A DNA stretch of 33,607 nt from IMG/VR virus record IMGVR_UViG_3300006802_000286, positions 1-33,607 of that record; one strand, given 5' to 3'. Source of the DNA: a virus. Within the stretch, counting starts at the first letter, position 1. Every line of letters starts with the position of its first letter. Under the pieces are notes generated by a model. The model was not told the DNA's origin and searched no databases. It worked only from the letters and a program-made list of their open reading frames with translations. The translations under genes were made by a program, and so were the position numbers. This document shows positions 1-6,251 of the stretch, piece after piece.

Positions 1-400
1 GCGATGCCCCCCCTTGTGCGTTGCCCTCCCCCCCTTGCATCGGACGCCGCTCGACGCGCGCGTGACACGGACGGCAGAGCGTGATGAGGTTGGTCTCCTC
101 GAAGGCCAGATCAGGACGGGCCCGGAGCCCGATGACGTGATGAACAGTCAGCCGGTCAGTCGCGCCGCAGCGCACGCACGCTCCGTCGCGCAGACGGATG
201 CGTCGTGACATCCGACGCCACGCGGCCGACGTGATGAACGCCTGGTGCTCGGTGCGCGCTGGGGTCGCCTCGCGGCGCGGCCGTTGCCGCTCCTTCTCCC
301 GCTCGCGCTGGCGGACTGGCGCGTAGCAGATGCGGCAGCGCCCGCGCGTGATCTCGTCGACCGTCCGACCACAGTCCATGCAGATGAAGGAATGGCTCAT
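1..400 (-). CDS. HNH endonuclease, partial (runs off left edge)
   Basis: The frame opens at an ATG at 400 and stays open for 133 codons to the edge of the window. An N-terminal zinc knuckle (C7, C10, C22, C25) is followed by a basic helical stretch and then the HNH core: C75-x2-C78, H87-H88, N104, and C109-x2-C112-H113. This is the expected order for a phage HNH nuclease with structural zinc. In many cos phages such a gene sits next to the terminase and is needed for packaging-end cleavage. Here it would lie just upstream of the methyltransferase and terminase genes if the window ends are joined. The tail of the visible protein is Gly/Gln rich and is encoded by two runs of seven G. No good Shine-Dalgarno precedes the ATG, so the start is less sure than the family. 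Confidence 0.8.
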   Translation of the reverse strand, partial: MSHSFICMDCGRTVDEITRGRCRICYAPVRQREREKERQRPRREATPARTEHQAFITSAAWRRMSRRIRLRDGACVRCGATDRLTVHHVIGLRARPDLAFEETNLITLCRPCHARVERRPMQGGEGNAQGGAS

Positions 401-470
401 AGACGACAGCAGCCCGCCGGATCGGCAGGCTGCGGAGACACCTCGAGCGGGGTGGGGGGAGGGGGTGCCG

Positions 471-520
471 GATACCCGGGGGCCTACCCCGGGGGACTAC
501 CCCGGGGGGTATCTCCGGGG
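471..520. repeat. cluster of CCCGGG palindromes in a 169-bp intergenic gap
   Basis: The gap between the HNH gene and the gene ending at 570 holds no supported coding sequence. Inside it, TACCC(C)GGGGG occurs three times, at 473, 485 and 498, spaced 12 to 13 bases, with a further CCGGGG at 516. The cluster is bracketed by GATACC (471-476) and GGTATC (508-513), which are inverted. It could be a protein-binding array, a strong folded RNA or part of a cos/packaging site. The function is unknown. Confidence 0.55.
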
Positions 521-569
521 CAGCTGCGCGGCACCGGGGGCCTATCGACCCCACCTCGCGCCGCGAACA

Positions 570-815
570 CTAGCGGTCGGAGCGGACATCATGCAAGCGC
601 ACGTCGCGCTGATCGGGCCTCGTGCCCGGGATGTGACCGCCCACGCCGCCGATCACGGGGATGCCACGCAGCCTGCGCTCATCGGCCGGCGCACCTCGGG
701 GGTCCATGCGTGGCGCGGTGCCCGAGGTCTCCGACTCACGCAGCGCTGTCTCCACCAGGCGCGCGTGCTCCTTGTCCAGCCTCGCCCGCTGAACTGCTGC
801 CAGCAGCTTCGACAC
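570..815 (-). CDS. hypothetical protein, 81 aa
   Basis: GTG start at 815 with a near-perfect ribosome binding site (AAGGAGG, six bases upstream). The N-terminal half is helical and charged, consistent with a small DNA-associated or regulatory protein. The C-terminal half is Gly/Arg rich and less protein-like. It begins inside the last 80 bases of the upstream HTH gene in another frame, so the two genes overlap. I do not recognise a family. The strong ribosome binding site is the main support. Confidence 0.5.
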   Translation of the reverse strand: MSKLLAAVQRARLDKEHARLVETALRESETSGTAPRMDPRGAPADERRLRGIPVIGGVGGHIPGTRPDQRDVRLHDVRSDR

Positions 816-1014
816 GTTCCGCCTCCTTGGTGATCTTCACGACCGCGCGCCGCCAGTGCTCGCGCACGGTGTCAGGCCCGATCCCCAGCATCAGGGAGAT
901 CGACTTCCACCCCATCCCGGTCTCCCGCAGCCGGACTACCTCGATCTGCTTCTTGGTGCACACGCGCCTGGCGATGTCCATGAGCTCGGCCGGGGAGAGT
1001 CCGAGGTTGTTCAC
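736..1014 (-). CDS. small helix-turn-helix protein, sigma-region-4/LuxR-like
   Basis: 92 residues from a GTG at 1014. Residues about 20 to 58 form a helix-turn-helix of the sigma-70 region 4 or LuxR type: a TKKQIEVVRLRETG helix, then GWKSISLMLGIGPDTV, then a basic helix with HWRRAVVKI. This family binds DNA and, in phages, usually acts as a transcription regulator or late activator. The Ala/Gly-rich C-terminus overlaps the next gene. The start codon itself lies inside one copy of the GTGAACA heptamer that is repeated upstream, so the gene could be autoregulated through that array. That link is inference. Confidence 0.65.
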   Translation of the reverse strand: MNNLGLSPAELMDIARRVCTKKQIEVVRLRETGMGWKSISLMLGIGPDTVREHWRRAVVKITKEAERVEAAGSSSAGEAGQGARAPGGDSAA

Positions 1015-1183
1015 GCCTGCACCGTGCCGATGTTCACTTGTTCACTGTTCACGTCTCTCTCTCTCACACGTTTACTTCTCATTGCTTTATTTATTGCTAT
1101 TTGCGGGGTTCTGAAACGGCGCGCGAGAGAAAGAGAGCGCGCGTCTAGTGAACAGTGAACAGGTGAACAATCCCACTGTTCAC
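1008..1183. repeat. heptamer array GTGAACA with AT-rich core; candidate replication origin or operator
   Basis: TGTTCAC occurs at 1008, 1031, 1039 and 1046. The inverse GTGAACA occurs at 1148, 1155 and 1163, and TGTTCAC again at 1177. The triplets at 1031-1052 and 1148-1169 form a 22-bp inverted repeat with one mismatch, spaced 8/7 and 7/8. Inside them lie a CT-rich tract (1053-1066) and a GA-rich tract (about 1125-1139), and in the centre the most AT-rich stretch of the neighbourhood (about 1067-1116). It fills the 172-bp gap between the primase-helicase and the HTH gene. Iterons around an AT-rich core resemble an origin. An operator for the HTH protein, or a large attenuator hairpin, are alternatives. 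Confidence 0.6.
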
Positions 1184-1186
1184 GCC

Positions 1187-2473
1187 TCACGACGGCTCCT
1201 GGACGAGCCAGTAACGCACGCTGCGGCCCTGCTCGCGGTAGTCGATCAGCCCTGCTGCGGCAGCCGCTCCGATGGCACGCCGAACCCTGTCGGCGGGGAA
1301 CTTCACCCTGCCGTTGCTGCGATGCCTGAGCATGAACTCGCGGACGGTGAGCGCGTCGTCCTCGCTGGTGGCGCTGCGCGACCGGGCGAACCTCAGCAGC
1401 GCCTCGACCTCCGGGTCGTGGGTGCTCCCGGTCTCCTCGAGCAGCGGACGGAAGTAGTCGAGCGAGCGCTCCATGACAAGGATCGCCCACCCGATGTCCT
1501 GCGCCTCGATCACCACGTCGGACAGCCGGATCACATCTCGGAACGAGCGCGCCACCGCTGCCAGCGCGGCGAGCTTGACCACGGTGATGCGGGCCCTGCC
1601 CCACAGCTCGGCGGCGCGGTCGGTGGCCGTGTCGCCGGCGGCGGCGTTGTGGCGGTCGAAGTACCTCATGTACCAGGTGTCATAGACCGCGTTGGCGTCG
1701 TCGTTCATCAGGTCGTAGACGTTGCTCACGACGCTCGATGTGGCGACCACCCTCGCCAGCGTGCTGACCTGCTCGCGGATCTCCGACCAGTTGAGGCCGC
1801 CGTTCATGTTCGGCCGGGGCACCGCTCGCACCAGCGGCGGCGAGGGCATGACGATCCACCGGCCGGCGAACCCTGACGAGAACATCGTCTCGGTCACCGC
1901 GCCGCCCAGGACGTGCGGCGGGATGTTCCCCACCATCGTCACGCAGCAGCGCGACGGGAACCGCTTGGTCGCCCTCGTGTGGCTCCCGATGTACCCGTCA
2001 TACACGCCCAGCAGGATGCGCCTGGAACTCTCCTCCCAGCGCGCCGCGTCCTTGGTGAACAGCGTCGCCACCTCGTTCCACGACAGCAGCCACGACGGCG
2101 GGAAGTGCGTCTCCCAGTCATCGGCGTCCTCCTTGCTCTCGGCTGCGAGCAGCTCGACGATCCCGGCGTCGGTGGTGCGTATCAGCGGCTCGAACCTCAG
2201 CATGTCCTCGTCGGGCATGTAGGTGCGCGCATCCCTGATGGCCGAGCGCGCGTTGCTCATGGTCGAGGTCTTGGCACCGAGCGCCGACTGGCCGACCACC
2301 AGCTGCCACACATTGCAGAACTCCTCGTTGCTGAACCACGTCAGCCGGAGCTTCGGCGCGGCGATGGCCGAGACCACCGCGATGCCGGTGACCAGGTGCG
2401 CCTCGGGCGCGGCCTCGCCGACGTGCCCGAGCGTGTTGCACCACGTCTTGAGGAACCCGCTGTCGGGGATCAC
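1187..2473 (-). CDS. DUF3987-like primase-helicase/ATPase protein
   Basis: 428 residues from a GTG at 2473 that overlaps the stop of the upstream gene (GTGA). The N-terminal part carries GQSALGAKTS, a degenerate Walker A loop. It is followed by a SWNEV segment and an LLGVYDGYIGSHTR...TMVGNIPPHVL region typical of DUF3987-type phage and mobile-element helicase proteins. The C-terminal 80 residues look like a winged helix (VREFMLRH..., VRRAIGAAAAAGLIDYREQGRSV). The role is probably DNA unwinding or primase partner at phage replication. The adjacent PriCT-like gene and the heptamer array downstream fit this. A longer in-frame reading to 2674 exists but is low-complexity Arg/Gly/Ala and shadows the upstream gene. 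Confidence 0.75.
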   Translation of the reverse strand: MIPDSGFLKTWCNTLGHVGEAAPEAHLVTGIAVVSAIAAPKLRLTWFSNEEFCNVWQLVVGQSALGAKTSTMSNARSAIRDARTYMPDEDMLRFEPLIRTTDAGIVELLAAESKEDADDWETHFPPSWLLSWNEVATLFTKDAARWEESSRRILLGVYDGYIGSHTRATKRFPSRCCVTMVGNIPPHVLGGAVTETMFSSGFAGRWIVMPSPPLVRAVPRPNMNGGLNWSEIREQVSTLARVVATSSVVSNVYDLMNDDANAVYDTWYMRYFDRHNAAAGDTATDRAAELWGRARITVVKLAALAAVARSFRDVIRLSDVVIEAQDIGWAILVMERSLDYFRPLLEETGSTHDPEVEALLRFARSRSATSEDDALTVREFMLRHRSNGRVKFPADRVRRAIGAAAAAGLIDYREQGRSVRYWLVQEPS

Positions 2474-2982
2474 CAGCGCACGGTCCAGTCCGGCGCCCAC
2501 TCGCTCTTGCGCTCGAGCACCCGCGGCCTGACCGCGGCCCGCTTGATCTGCCCGCGCACGACATCCGCCGCCTCGCGCCGGGGCAGCCCGGCCTCGACGC
2601 CGGCCGCGATCAGCGTGTCGCGCGCCGTAGGCTCGGGGAGCTCGCCGCCGGCCACCAGCCTCCCCGCCGCCCACGCGGCACCTGAGAGCGCCTGATTGCG
2701 CCCGGCACCACCTGACACCTCCTGCCAGAACCTCGAGCAGATCGCATCGAGGATGCGCTGCCCCGCGGCACCGGAGTCGAACGCCGGCCGCAGCCTGGCG
2801 CGCTCGGCCGCGATCTGACGGGCCCGCGCCTCGGCGGCCGCGTGCTCCTCGCGGATCGCCACGAGCTCAGCCTCGATCCGGTCAGCGCCGCGCGCGGCCT
2901 CGTCGGCCTCGAGCCAGTGGGCAGAGCACACGCCCTGCATGACCATCTGCTCGGTGCAGTGCGGCACGGAGCAGATGGTCAT
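2470..2982 (-). CDS. zinc-finger protein with primase C-terminal (PriCT-like) domain
   Basis: 170 residues from an ATG at 2982. The N-terminus has a compact C4-C9-C18-H21 zinc knuckle, then an Ala/Glu-rich coiled coil (about 25 to 65). From about residue 100 it has NQALSGAAWAAGRLVAGGEL with a run of helices ending in GLPRREAADVVRGQI. That pattern is seen in the C-terminal helical domain of prim-pol/DUF3987 phage primases. I infer an accessory primase subunit acting with the downstream DUF3987 protein, whose GTG overlaps this stop. The start codon sits inside a 16-bp perfect hairpin and is coupled to a 16-residue leader ORF. A GTG at 3018 in frame lacks a suitably spaced ribosome binding site. 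Confidence 0.65.
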   Translation of the reverse strand: MTICSVPHCTEQMVMQGVCSAHWLEADEAARGADRIEAELVAIREEHAAAEARARQIAAERARLRPAFDSGAAGQRILDAICSRFWQEVSGGAGRNQALSGAAWAAGRLVAGGELPEPTARDTLIAAGVEAGLPRREAADVVRGQIKRAAVRPRVLERKSEWAPDWTVRW

Positions 2983-2984
2983 GC
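2937..2984 (-). promoter_or_regulatory. 16-bp perfect hairpin over the start codon of the PriCT-like gene
   Basis: The arms GCATGACCATCTGCTC and GAGCAGATGGTCATGC (2937-2952 and 2969-2984) are perfect inverse complements separated by 16 bases. The loop itself has a further GTGC/GCAC pairing after one mismatch. In the minus-strand mRNA, the ATG at 2982 and the stop of the leader ORF are both in the stem, so an unopened hairpin would hide the start. A ribosome translating the leader ORF would reach and open it. Coupled translation control is inferred; a DNA-binding site is the alternative. Confidence 0.7.
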
Positions 2985-3029
2985 GCTTTCCCACGTCTTG
3001 GTGTGCTCCGAATGGCACCTCTCACTCAC
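2979..3029 (-). CDS. 16-residue coupled leader ORF
   Basis: GTG at 3029 overlaps the TGA of the upstream gene (GTGA). After 16 sense codons (VSERCHSEHTKTWESA) the TGA at 2981-2979 overlaps the ATG of the PriCT-like gene (ATGA). AGGAGG lies about four bases before the GTG. The peptide has no recognisable domain. Its likely role is to carry ribosomes into the hairpin over the next start. It could be a chance frame, but start/stop overlaps at both ends match the genome's habit. Confidence 0.45.
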   Translation of the reverse strand: MSERCHSEHTKTWESA

Positions 3030-3223
3030 CGATCCTCCTCTCGCTCATCTGCATCCATCAGCAGCTGCACCGTCACCTCGGTGTTCCGCTCCTCGTCCTC
3101 GCACATCCCGATCACGTCGTCGCACACGCGCTCGACCAGGTACTTCTCGGCCACGCTCAGCCGCTCGGCCAGCTGCCGGAGCGGCGCGAGCATCTGGGTC
3201 ATGTCGTCGACGAGGCCCGTCAC
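3026..3223 (-). CDS. small acidic helical protein, 65 aa
   Basis: GTG at 3223 overlaps the stop of the glycosyltransferase-like gene (GTGA). The protein is almost entirely helical and strongly acidic at its C-terminus (EDEERN..., MDADEREEDR), with a heptad-like LAPLRQLAERLSVAEKYLVERV stretch that could form a coiled coil. No family is recognised. It lies between a modification-type gene and the replication genes in one coupled operon. Confidence 0.6.
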   Translation of the reverse strand: MTGLVDDMTQMLAPLRQLAERLSVAEKYLVERVCDDVIGMCEDEERNTEVTVQLLMDADEREEDR

Positions 3224-3897
3224 CCCTCGATCTCCACGCCGGCGGGCTCCTCGCCGATGCGCAGCCGCTTCTCCGGCGCGCGGTCCATCCTGTTCCACGC
3301 TTCCTTCACATGCTCGACGTACCCGTCGCGCGCGGCGACCATCGGGACCAGCGCATCGCGCAGGCGCACGCTCAGGTTGAAGTCGCTCGACCATGCCTGC
3401 TGGCTCGAGCCGAAGGCCCGGTACGGGAAACGCCGCCACATCTCGCGGCTCATGCACGTCAGCGCGAAGCCGACGAAGCCCGTCCTGATCAGCTCACTCG
3501 GCCACGCAACGACGTCGGCGTATCGGTAGAAGTCATACGCGCCGGCCGACGGGATGCACCCCATCAGCGGCCGCTTGGTGATGTTCACCTCGGGATGCGT
3601 GAGATCGAGCCGGCAGTACCCGGTCACCACCGGCACGAGCGCCCCGTCGGCGTCGCGGGCGATGCCGAGCACGGCGTCGAGCGCGTCCTGCCCGACGACG
3701 CAGTCGTCCGACACCAGGCACAGGTGCGAGAAGCGGATCGACTCGTCGTGCACGATCGAGGTGATGACCTCGATCAGCTCCCATTCGGTGTAGTTTTGGA
3801 GCCACGCCTTGCGCACGTCGAGGGCGTCGAACGCCGCGATGCACTCGGGGATCTGCCGCGGATTCATAATGGCGAGGATCGGGTTGAAGGTGCTCAC
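3220..3897 (-). CDS. glycosyltransferase-like protein (GT-A fold)
   Basis: 225 residues from a GTG at 3897 that overlaps the stop of the zinc-ribbon gene. The N-terminal half reads as a Rossmann-like GT-A domain: an IMNPRQIP opening, then FSHLCLVSDDC at about 57 to 66, where the acidic pair would be the metal/nucleotide-sugar DxD-like site, then VGQDALDAVL. The middle has CRLDLTHPEVNITKRPLMGC and the later part FVGFALTCMSREMW. Family GT2-like transfer of a sugar from a nucleotide donor is the best guess. The acceptor is unknown: phage DNA, virion protein or host surface. It is a second such gene besides the one at 29266-30039. Confidence 0.55.
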   Translation of the reverse strand: MSTFNPILAIMNPRQIPECIAAFDALDVRKAWLQNYTEWELIEVITSIVHDESIRFSHLCLVSDDCVVGQDALDAVLGIARDADGALVPVVTGYCRLDLTHPEVNITKRPLMGCIPSAGAYDFYRYADVVAWPSELIRTGFVGFALTCMSREMWRRFPYRAFGSSQQAWSSDFNLSVRLRDALVPMVAARDGYVEHVKEAWNRMDRAPEKRLRIGEEPAGVEIEG

Positions 3898-4022
3898 GAC
3901 CCGACTACCTCGCGGTCGTCGTGGTCGTCCTCGCGGTCGTCCCACAGGCAGTCCTCGCAGATGCGCCCGGAATGGCCCACGGGCTCGCCGCATGCCAGGC
4001 AGCGCTGCTTGGCGTCGCTCAT
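3894..4022 (-). CDS. 42-aa zinc-ribbon protein
   Basis: ATG at 4022 overlaps the preceding stop (ATGA) and its own stop overlaps the next GTG. Four cysteines in two CxxC pairs (C8, C11, C22, C25) make a minimal zinc ribbon, followed by a very acidic tail (DDREDDHDDRE). Such proteins can bind nucleic acid or act as adaptors. No precise function can be given. Coupling on both sides supports that it is real despite its length. Confidence 0.65.
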   Translation of the reverse strand: MSDAKQRCLACGEPVGHSGRICEDCLWDDREDDHDDREVVGS

Positions 4023-4096
4023 CGCGGTGGCCTCAGCGTCCAGATCAGGAGTGCTACGAGGAAGAACACCAACGCCCACATCACGCCGTCGTACAT
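4019..4096 (-). CDS. 25-aa single-helix membrane microprotein
   Basis: ATG at 4096 with AAAGG seven bases upstream. It starts 16 bases before the end of the RuvC-like gene and ends in an ATGA overlap with the zinc-ribbon gene. Residues about 6 to 20 (VMWALVFFLVALLIW) form one hydrophobic helix followed by a positive RPPR tail. That gives an N-out/C-in single-pass design by the positive-inside rule. The function is unknown. Confidence 0.55.
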   Translation of the reverse strand: MYDGVMWALVFFLVALLIWTLRPPR

Positions 4097-4572
4097 GGCT
4101 CGACCTTTCGCAGAGCGGCACACGCGATGGCGGCCGCGTCGATCTCGTCCTGCGTGCGGCCGGCGATCTCCGGCCACTGTCCCTCGGCCCACCTGCGCAC
4201 CGGCTCCTTGCCCGCCTCCCGGATGCCGAGCAGCTGCCGCCATTCGCGTGGCTGGATCAACTCGATCAGCGCGTGGCCGAACACCCGCCAGGCGATGGCC
4301 TCGACGTTGCCGACCCAGCGCGCGTGGTCGACGGTGACCTTGCGGTTGAGGCCCGCGAACGGGGCCTCGACGAACACGCCCACGACATCGACGTCGGCGG
4401 CGTCGGCGGTGTGCAGCACGCCCACCAGCTCGTCGCGCACCGCGCTCAGCGCGTGCCGGCGGTCCTGGTCGTTTCGGTCCACGACGATCGTGCCGGTGGT
4501 GACCAGGCGCTCCTCGTCGGTGATCAGCGCCCAGCCGGTCACGCGCTGAGCGGCGTCGATGCCGAGGATCAT
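4081..4572 (-). CDS. RuvC-like Holliday junction resolvase
   Basis: 163 residues from the ATG at 4572, which overlaps the preceding stop (ATGA). The RNase H-fold signature is complete: ILGIDAA with D6 on the first strand, VFVEAP with E69, and QDEIDAAAIA with D142 and D145. Their spacing matches the four metal-binding acids of RuvC (near 7, 66, 138 and 141 in bacterial RuvC). The length is also close to RuvC. The role is cleavage of branched DNA at recombination or before packaging. It sits in the early replication/accessory operon. Confidence 0.8.
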   Translation of the reverse strand: MILGIDAAQRVTGWALITDEERLVTTGTIVVDRNDQDRRHALSAVRDELVGVLHTADAADVDVVGVFVEAPFAGLNRKVTVDHARWVGNVEAIAWRVFGHALIELIQPREWRQLLGIREAGKEPVRRWAEGQWPEIAGRTQDEIDAAAIACAALRKVEPCTTA

Positions 4573-4652
4573 CGGCTCCCCTCGATCCAGACCAGCATGA
4601 GGATGCCGAGCGCCGTGATCCACTGCGCCACGGTGGACAGGATGGCGGTCAC
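4569..4652 (-). CDS. 27-aa single-helix membrane microprotein
   Basis: GTG at 4652 overlaps the stop of the zinc/HTH gene (GTGA), and its TGA overlaps the ATG of the RuvC-like gene (ATGA). The whole peptide is essentially one transmembrane helix (ILSTVAQWITALGILMLVWI) with a short EGSR tail. Double coupling is good support for translation. The function is unknown. It resembles the 25-aa membrane peptide on the other side of the resolvase. Confidence 0.55.
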   Translation of the reverse strand: MTAILSTVAQWITALGILMLVWIEGSR

Positions 4653-5479
4653 GCGGTCTCCTTCCCCAGCATCGCGCGCAAGCGGCTCATCTGGATCACG
4701 TTCTCCTCGGCGTTGCGCGGATCGTGCTGCCGGCAGTAGTCCGACCCCCTGCGCGCGTAGCGCGTGCACGGCTTCCCCACGCCTGGGGCGTTCTTCTTGA
4801 TCCCGGCGCACCTGACCCCCCGGGTCTCGCCATTCGCAAGTCTCAGTCGGCGACGGTGCGCCGGATCGCGTGAGAGTCCGTGCCGGAAGTTTCTCTCGGT
4901 CACCGTGTCGCTCCGCGTGCGGCGATTCCAGCCACGGTTCTCGAACAGCGAATACATCGCCATCGCCATCGCGTGCGGGCTGGTGTAGTCGGTGCCGGGG
5001 TGCACCTGCGCGCATGCCTCGCGCATTGACAGGCCGGACAGGTACAGCCTGCGGACCTCGTGCAGCTGCTCCTCCGAGCACTTCCAGGGATAGCCTGCGT
5101 TGCTCGAGCGCCGTTCCTTGCGCTGGTCGCCGAGCCGGTCGACGATGTTGGGGACCGTGTTGCCCCCCGTCTGCGTATCGCACCACAGGCACGTCCCGTC
5201 GCTGCGGCTCGGCTGGACCTTGCGACACCGCGGGCAGTGGGCATCGAGGCCGGGCTGCATGACGTCCGACGCCGGCTCGTGCAGGTCAAGCATGACCGTC
5301 AGCCGGTCGATCCACTGTTCGCTCATCCGCCCGATGCGCTCGGCCAGCATGATCTTGCTCGCGGCGGTGTCCGGCAGCAGTCCGAAACGCTCGCCGACCG
5401 CCTGGCTGAACGTCGCCAGTGTGATCTCGTTCTGCTCGCAGTGACGACGCACGGCGGCGGTGATCTGCTGCGAGGTCAA
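4649..5479 (-). CDS. zinc-ribbon/HTH DNA-binding protein of unknown function
   Basis: 276 residues from a TTG at 5479 (TTGA overlap with the preceding stop; GAGGGG upstream). Modules in order: an N-terminal helical domain (1 to 70) resembling a regulator HTH (TLATFSQAVGERFGL...); a zinc ribbon C82-x2-C85...C97-x2-C100; a central HTH around SEEQLHEVRRLYLSGLSMREA (135 to 158); and a C-terminal zinc motif C224...C238...C249-x2-H252, the GVGKPCTRYARRGSDYCRQH type found in many phage proteins. Together this looks like a multi-domain DNA-binding protein, perhaps regulatory. No catalytic motif is seen. Confidence 0.6.
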   Translation of the reverse strand: MTSQQITAAVRRHCEQNEITLATFSQAVGERFGLLPDTAASKIMLAERIGRMSEQWIDRLTVMLDLHEPASDVMQPGLDAHCPRCRKVQPSRSDGTCLWCDTQTGGNTVPNIVDRLGDQRKERRSSNAGYPWKCSEEQLHEVRRLYLSGLSMREACAQVHPGTDYTSPHAMAMAMYSLFENRGWNRRTRSDTVTERNFRHGLSRDPAHRRRLRLANGETRGVRCAGIKKNAPGVGKPCTRYARRGSDYCRQHDPRNAEENVIQMSRLRAMLGKETA

Positions 5480-5688
5480 CGGAACCCCTCACGCCTGACA
5501 TGCCGCCAGTACCCGGCGATCACGTCGCCGCGCGCGATGTGCAGCGACCCGGCTGCCCTGGTCAGCGCCGTCGTGCGCGCGATCCCGTCGGCGCAGTAGG
5601 CCTCCACGGCGTGGAAGCACGCCTCGTCGAGCTCGCGGCGCTCGGTGCGCTGGGCCTCGGTCATGTTCACCACGGCGAGGAGCGCCAT
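5476..5688 (-). CDS. small helical protein, 70 aa
   Basis: ATG at 5688 forms a TGATG overlap with the stop of the Rpf-like gene. Another ATG three codons upstream (5697) is possible. The protein is helical and contains an Ala-rich stretch ending in LHIARGDVIAGYWRHVRREGF, which could be a short DNA-binding helix pair. Not recognised. The stop is coupled to the TTG of the zinc/HTH gene. Confidence 0.55.
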   Translation of the reverse strand: MALLAVVNMTEAQRTERRELDEACFHAVEAYCADGIARTTALTRAAGSLHIARGDVIAGYWRHVRREGFR

Positions 5689-6251
5689 CAGAAGCATCCC
5701 CACGCGCTGAACCCGTACTTGCGCGCGAGCGCGAGGGCGTGAAACGCCTCCTCGGCCGGCACGCTGGTCGGCCACGGGTAGCCGGTGATAGCGCGGGTGG
5801 TGGCGAAGTTGCCGTTCCAGATCCCGAACGCGGAGCTGTAGGTGCCGTACAGCACGCCCCACTTCACGCGCCAGGGCGAGCCCTTGACCTTCGGGCCCGT
5901 GCCCATCTCGCACTCGGCGATCCGGTGGAGGGTCGCGTACTCATACGCGCTGGCCCGTGCCTTGAAGTCAGACCAGGTCGGCTTCGCCGGGTAAGCCTGC
6001 TTCGCACGGTGATCGAGGCACGCATTCTTGGCGTCGCCGTGATGCGACGCGCACGGCCTCGCCAGTGCGGGGGAGACGGAGAACCCCAGCACGCTCCCCG
6101 CAGCCGCGGCGACTCCCCACGCGGCGAACCTCAGCAGGCCCTTCGCATGTCGCGTCTCCCCGCTTTCGGGGGACGCACCACCACCTATCCCCGCACTGCC
6201 ACCGGGGAAACGGCTCCGTTGGTCAGTGAACCAGCTCTTCTGATCGCTCAC
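5688..6251 (-). CDS. secreted Rpf/transglycosylase-like muralytic protein
   Basis: 187 residues from a GTG at 6251, chosen because AGGAGG lies six bases upstream. The N-terminus has a 40-residue cytosolic part, a hydrophobic core (about 41 to 58) and an ALA|RP-like cleavage site near 62 to 65. It is therefore a secreted or anchored protein. The C-terminal 80 residues follow the resuscitation-promoting-factor/transglycosylase pattern: LHRIAECE with E115 as the likely catalytic acid, YSSAFGIWNGNF, and a closing ALARKYGFSAWGCF. Such enzymes cut peptidoglycan glycan strands. It lies beside the integrase, far from the endolysin/holin pair, which suggests a lysogeny-expressed or entry-related function. 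That is inference. Confidence 0.7.
   Translation of the reverse strand: MSDQKSWFTDQRSRFPGGSAGIGGGASPESGETRHAKGLLRFAAWGVAAAAGSVLGFSVSPALARPCASHHGDAKNACLDHRAKQAYPAKPTWSDFKARASAYEYATLHRIAECEMGTGPKVKGSPWRVKWGVLYGTYSSAFGIWNGNFATTRAITGYPWPTSVPAEEAFHALALARKYGFSAWGCF

Noticed and set aside
245-1114. 289-codon plus-strand frame across HNH, hypothetical and HTH genes
   Set aside because: It crosses the heptamer array and the opposite-strand HNH core; Arg/Ala/Pro-rich without domain.
1031-1169. Heptamer inverted repeat as an ordinary terminator
   Set aside because: The arms are almost 100 bases apart, there is no U-run after the second arm, and single copies outside the arms do not fit a simple hairpin.
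2842-4800. 652-codon plus-strand open frame
   Set aside because: It is antisense to a string of supported minus-strand genes, is Arg/His/Asp/Leu rich with no domain, and arises from third-position GC bias.
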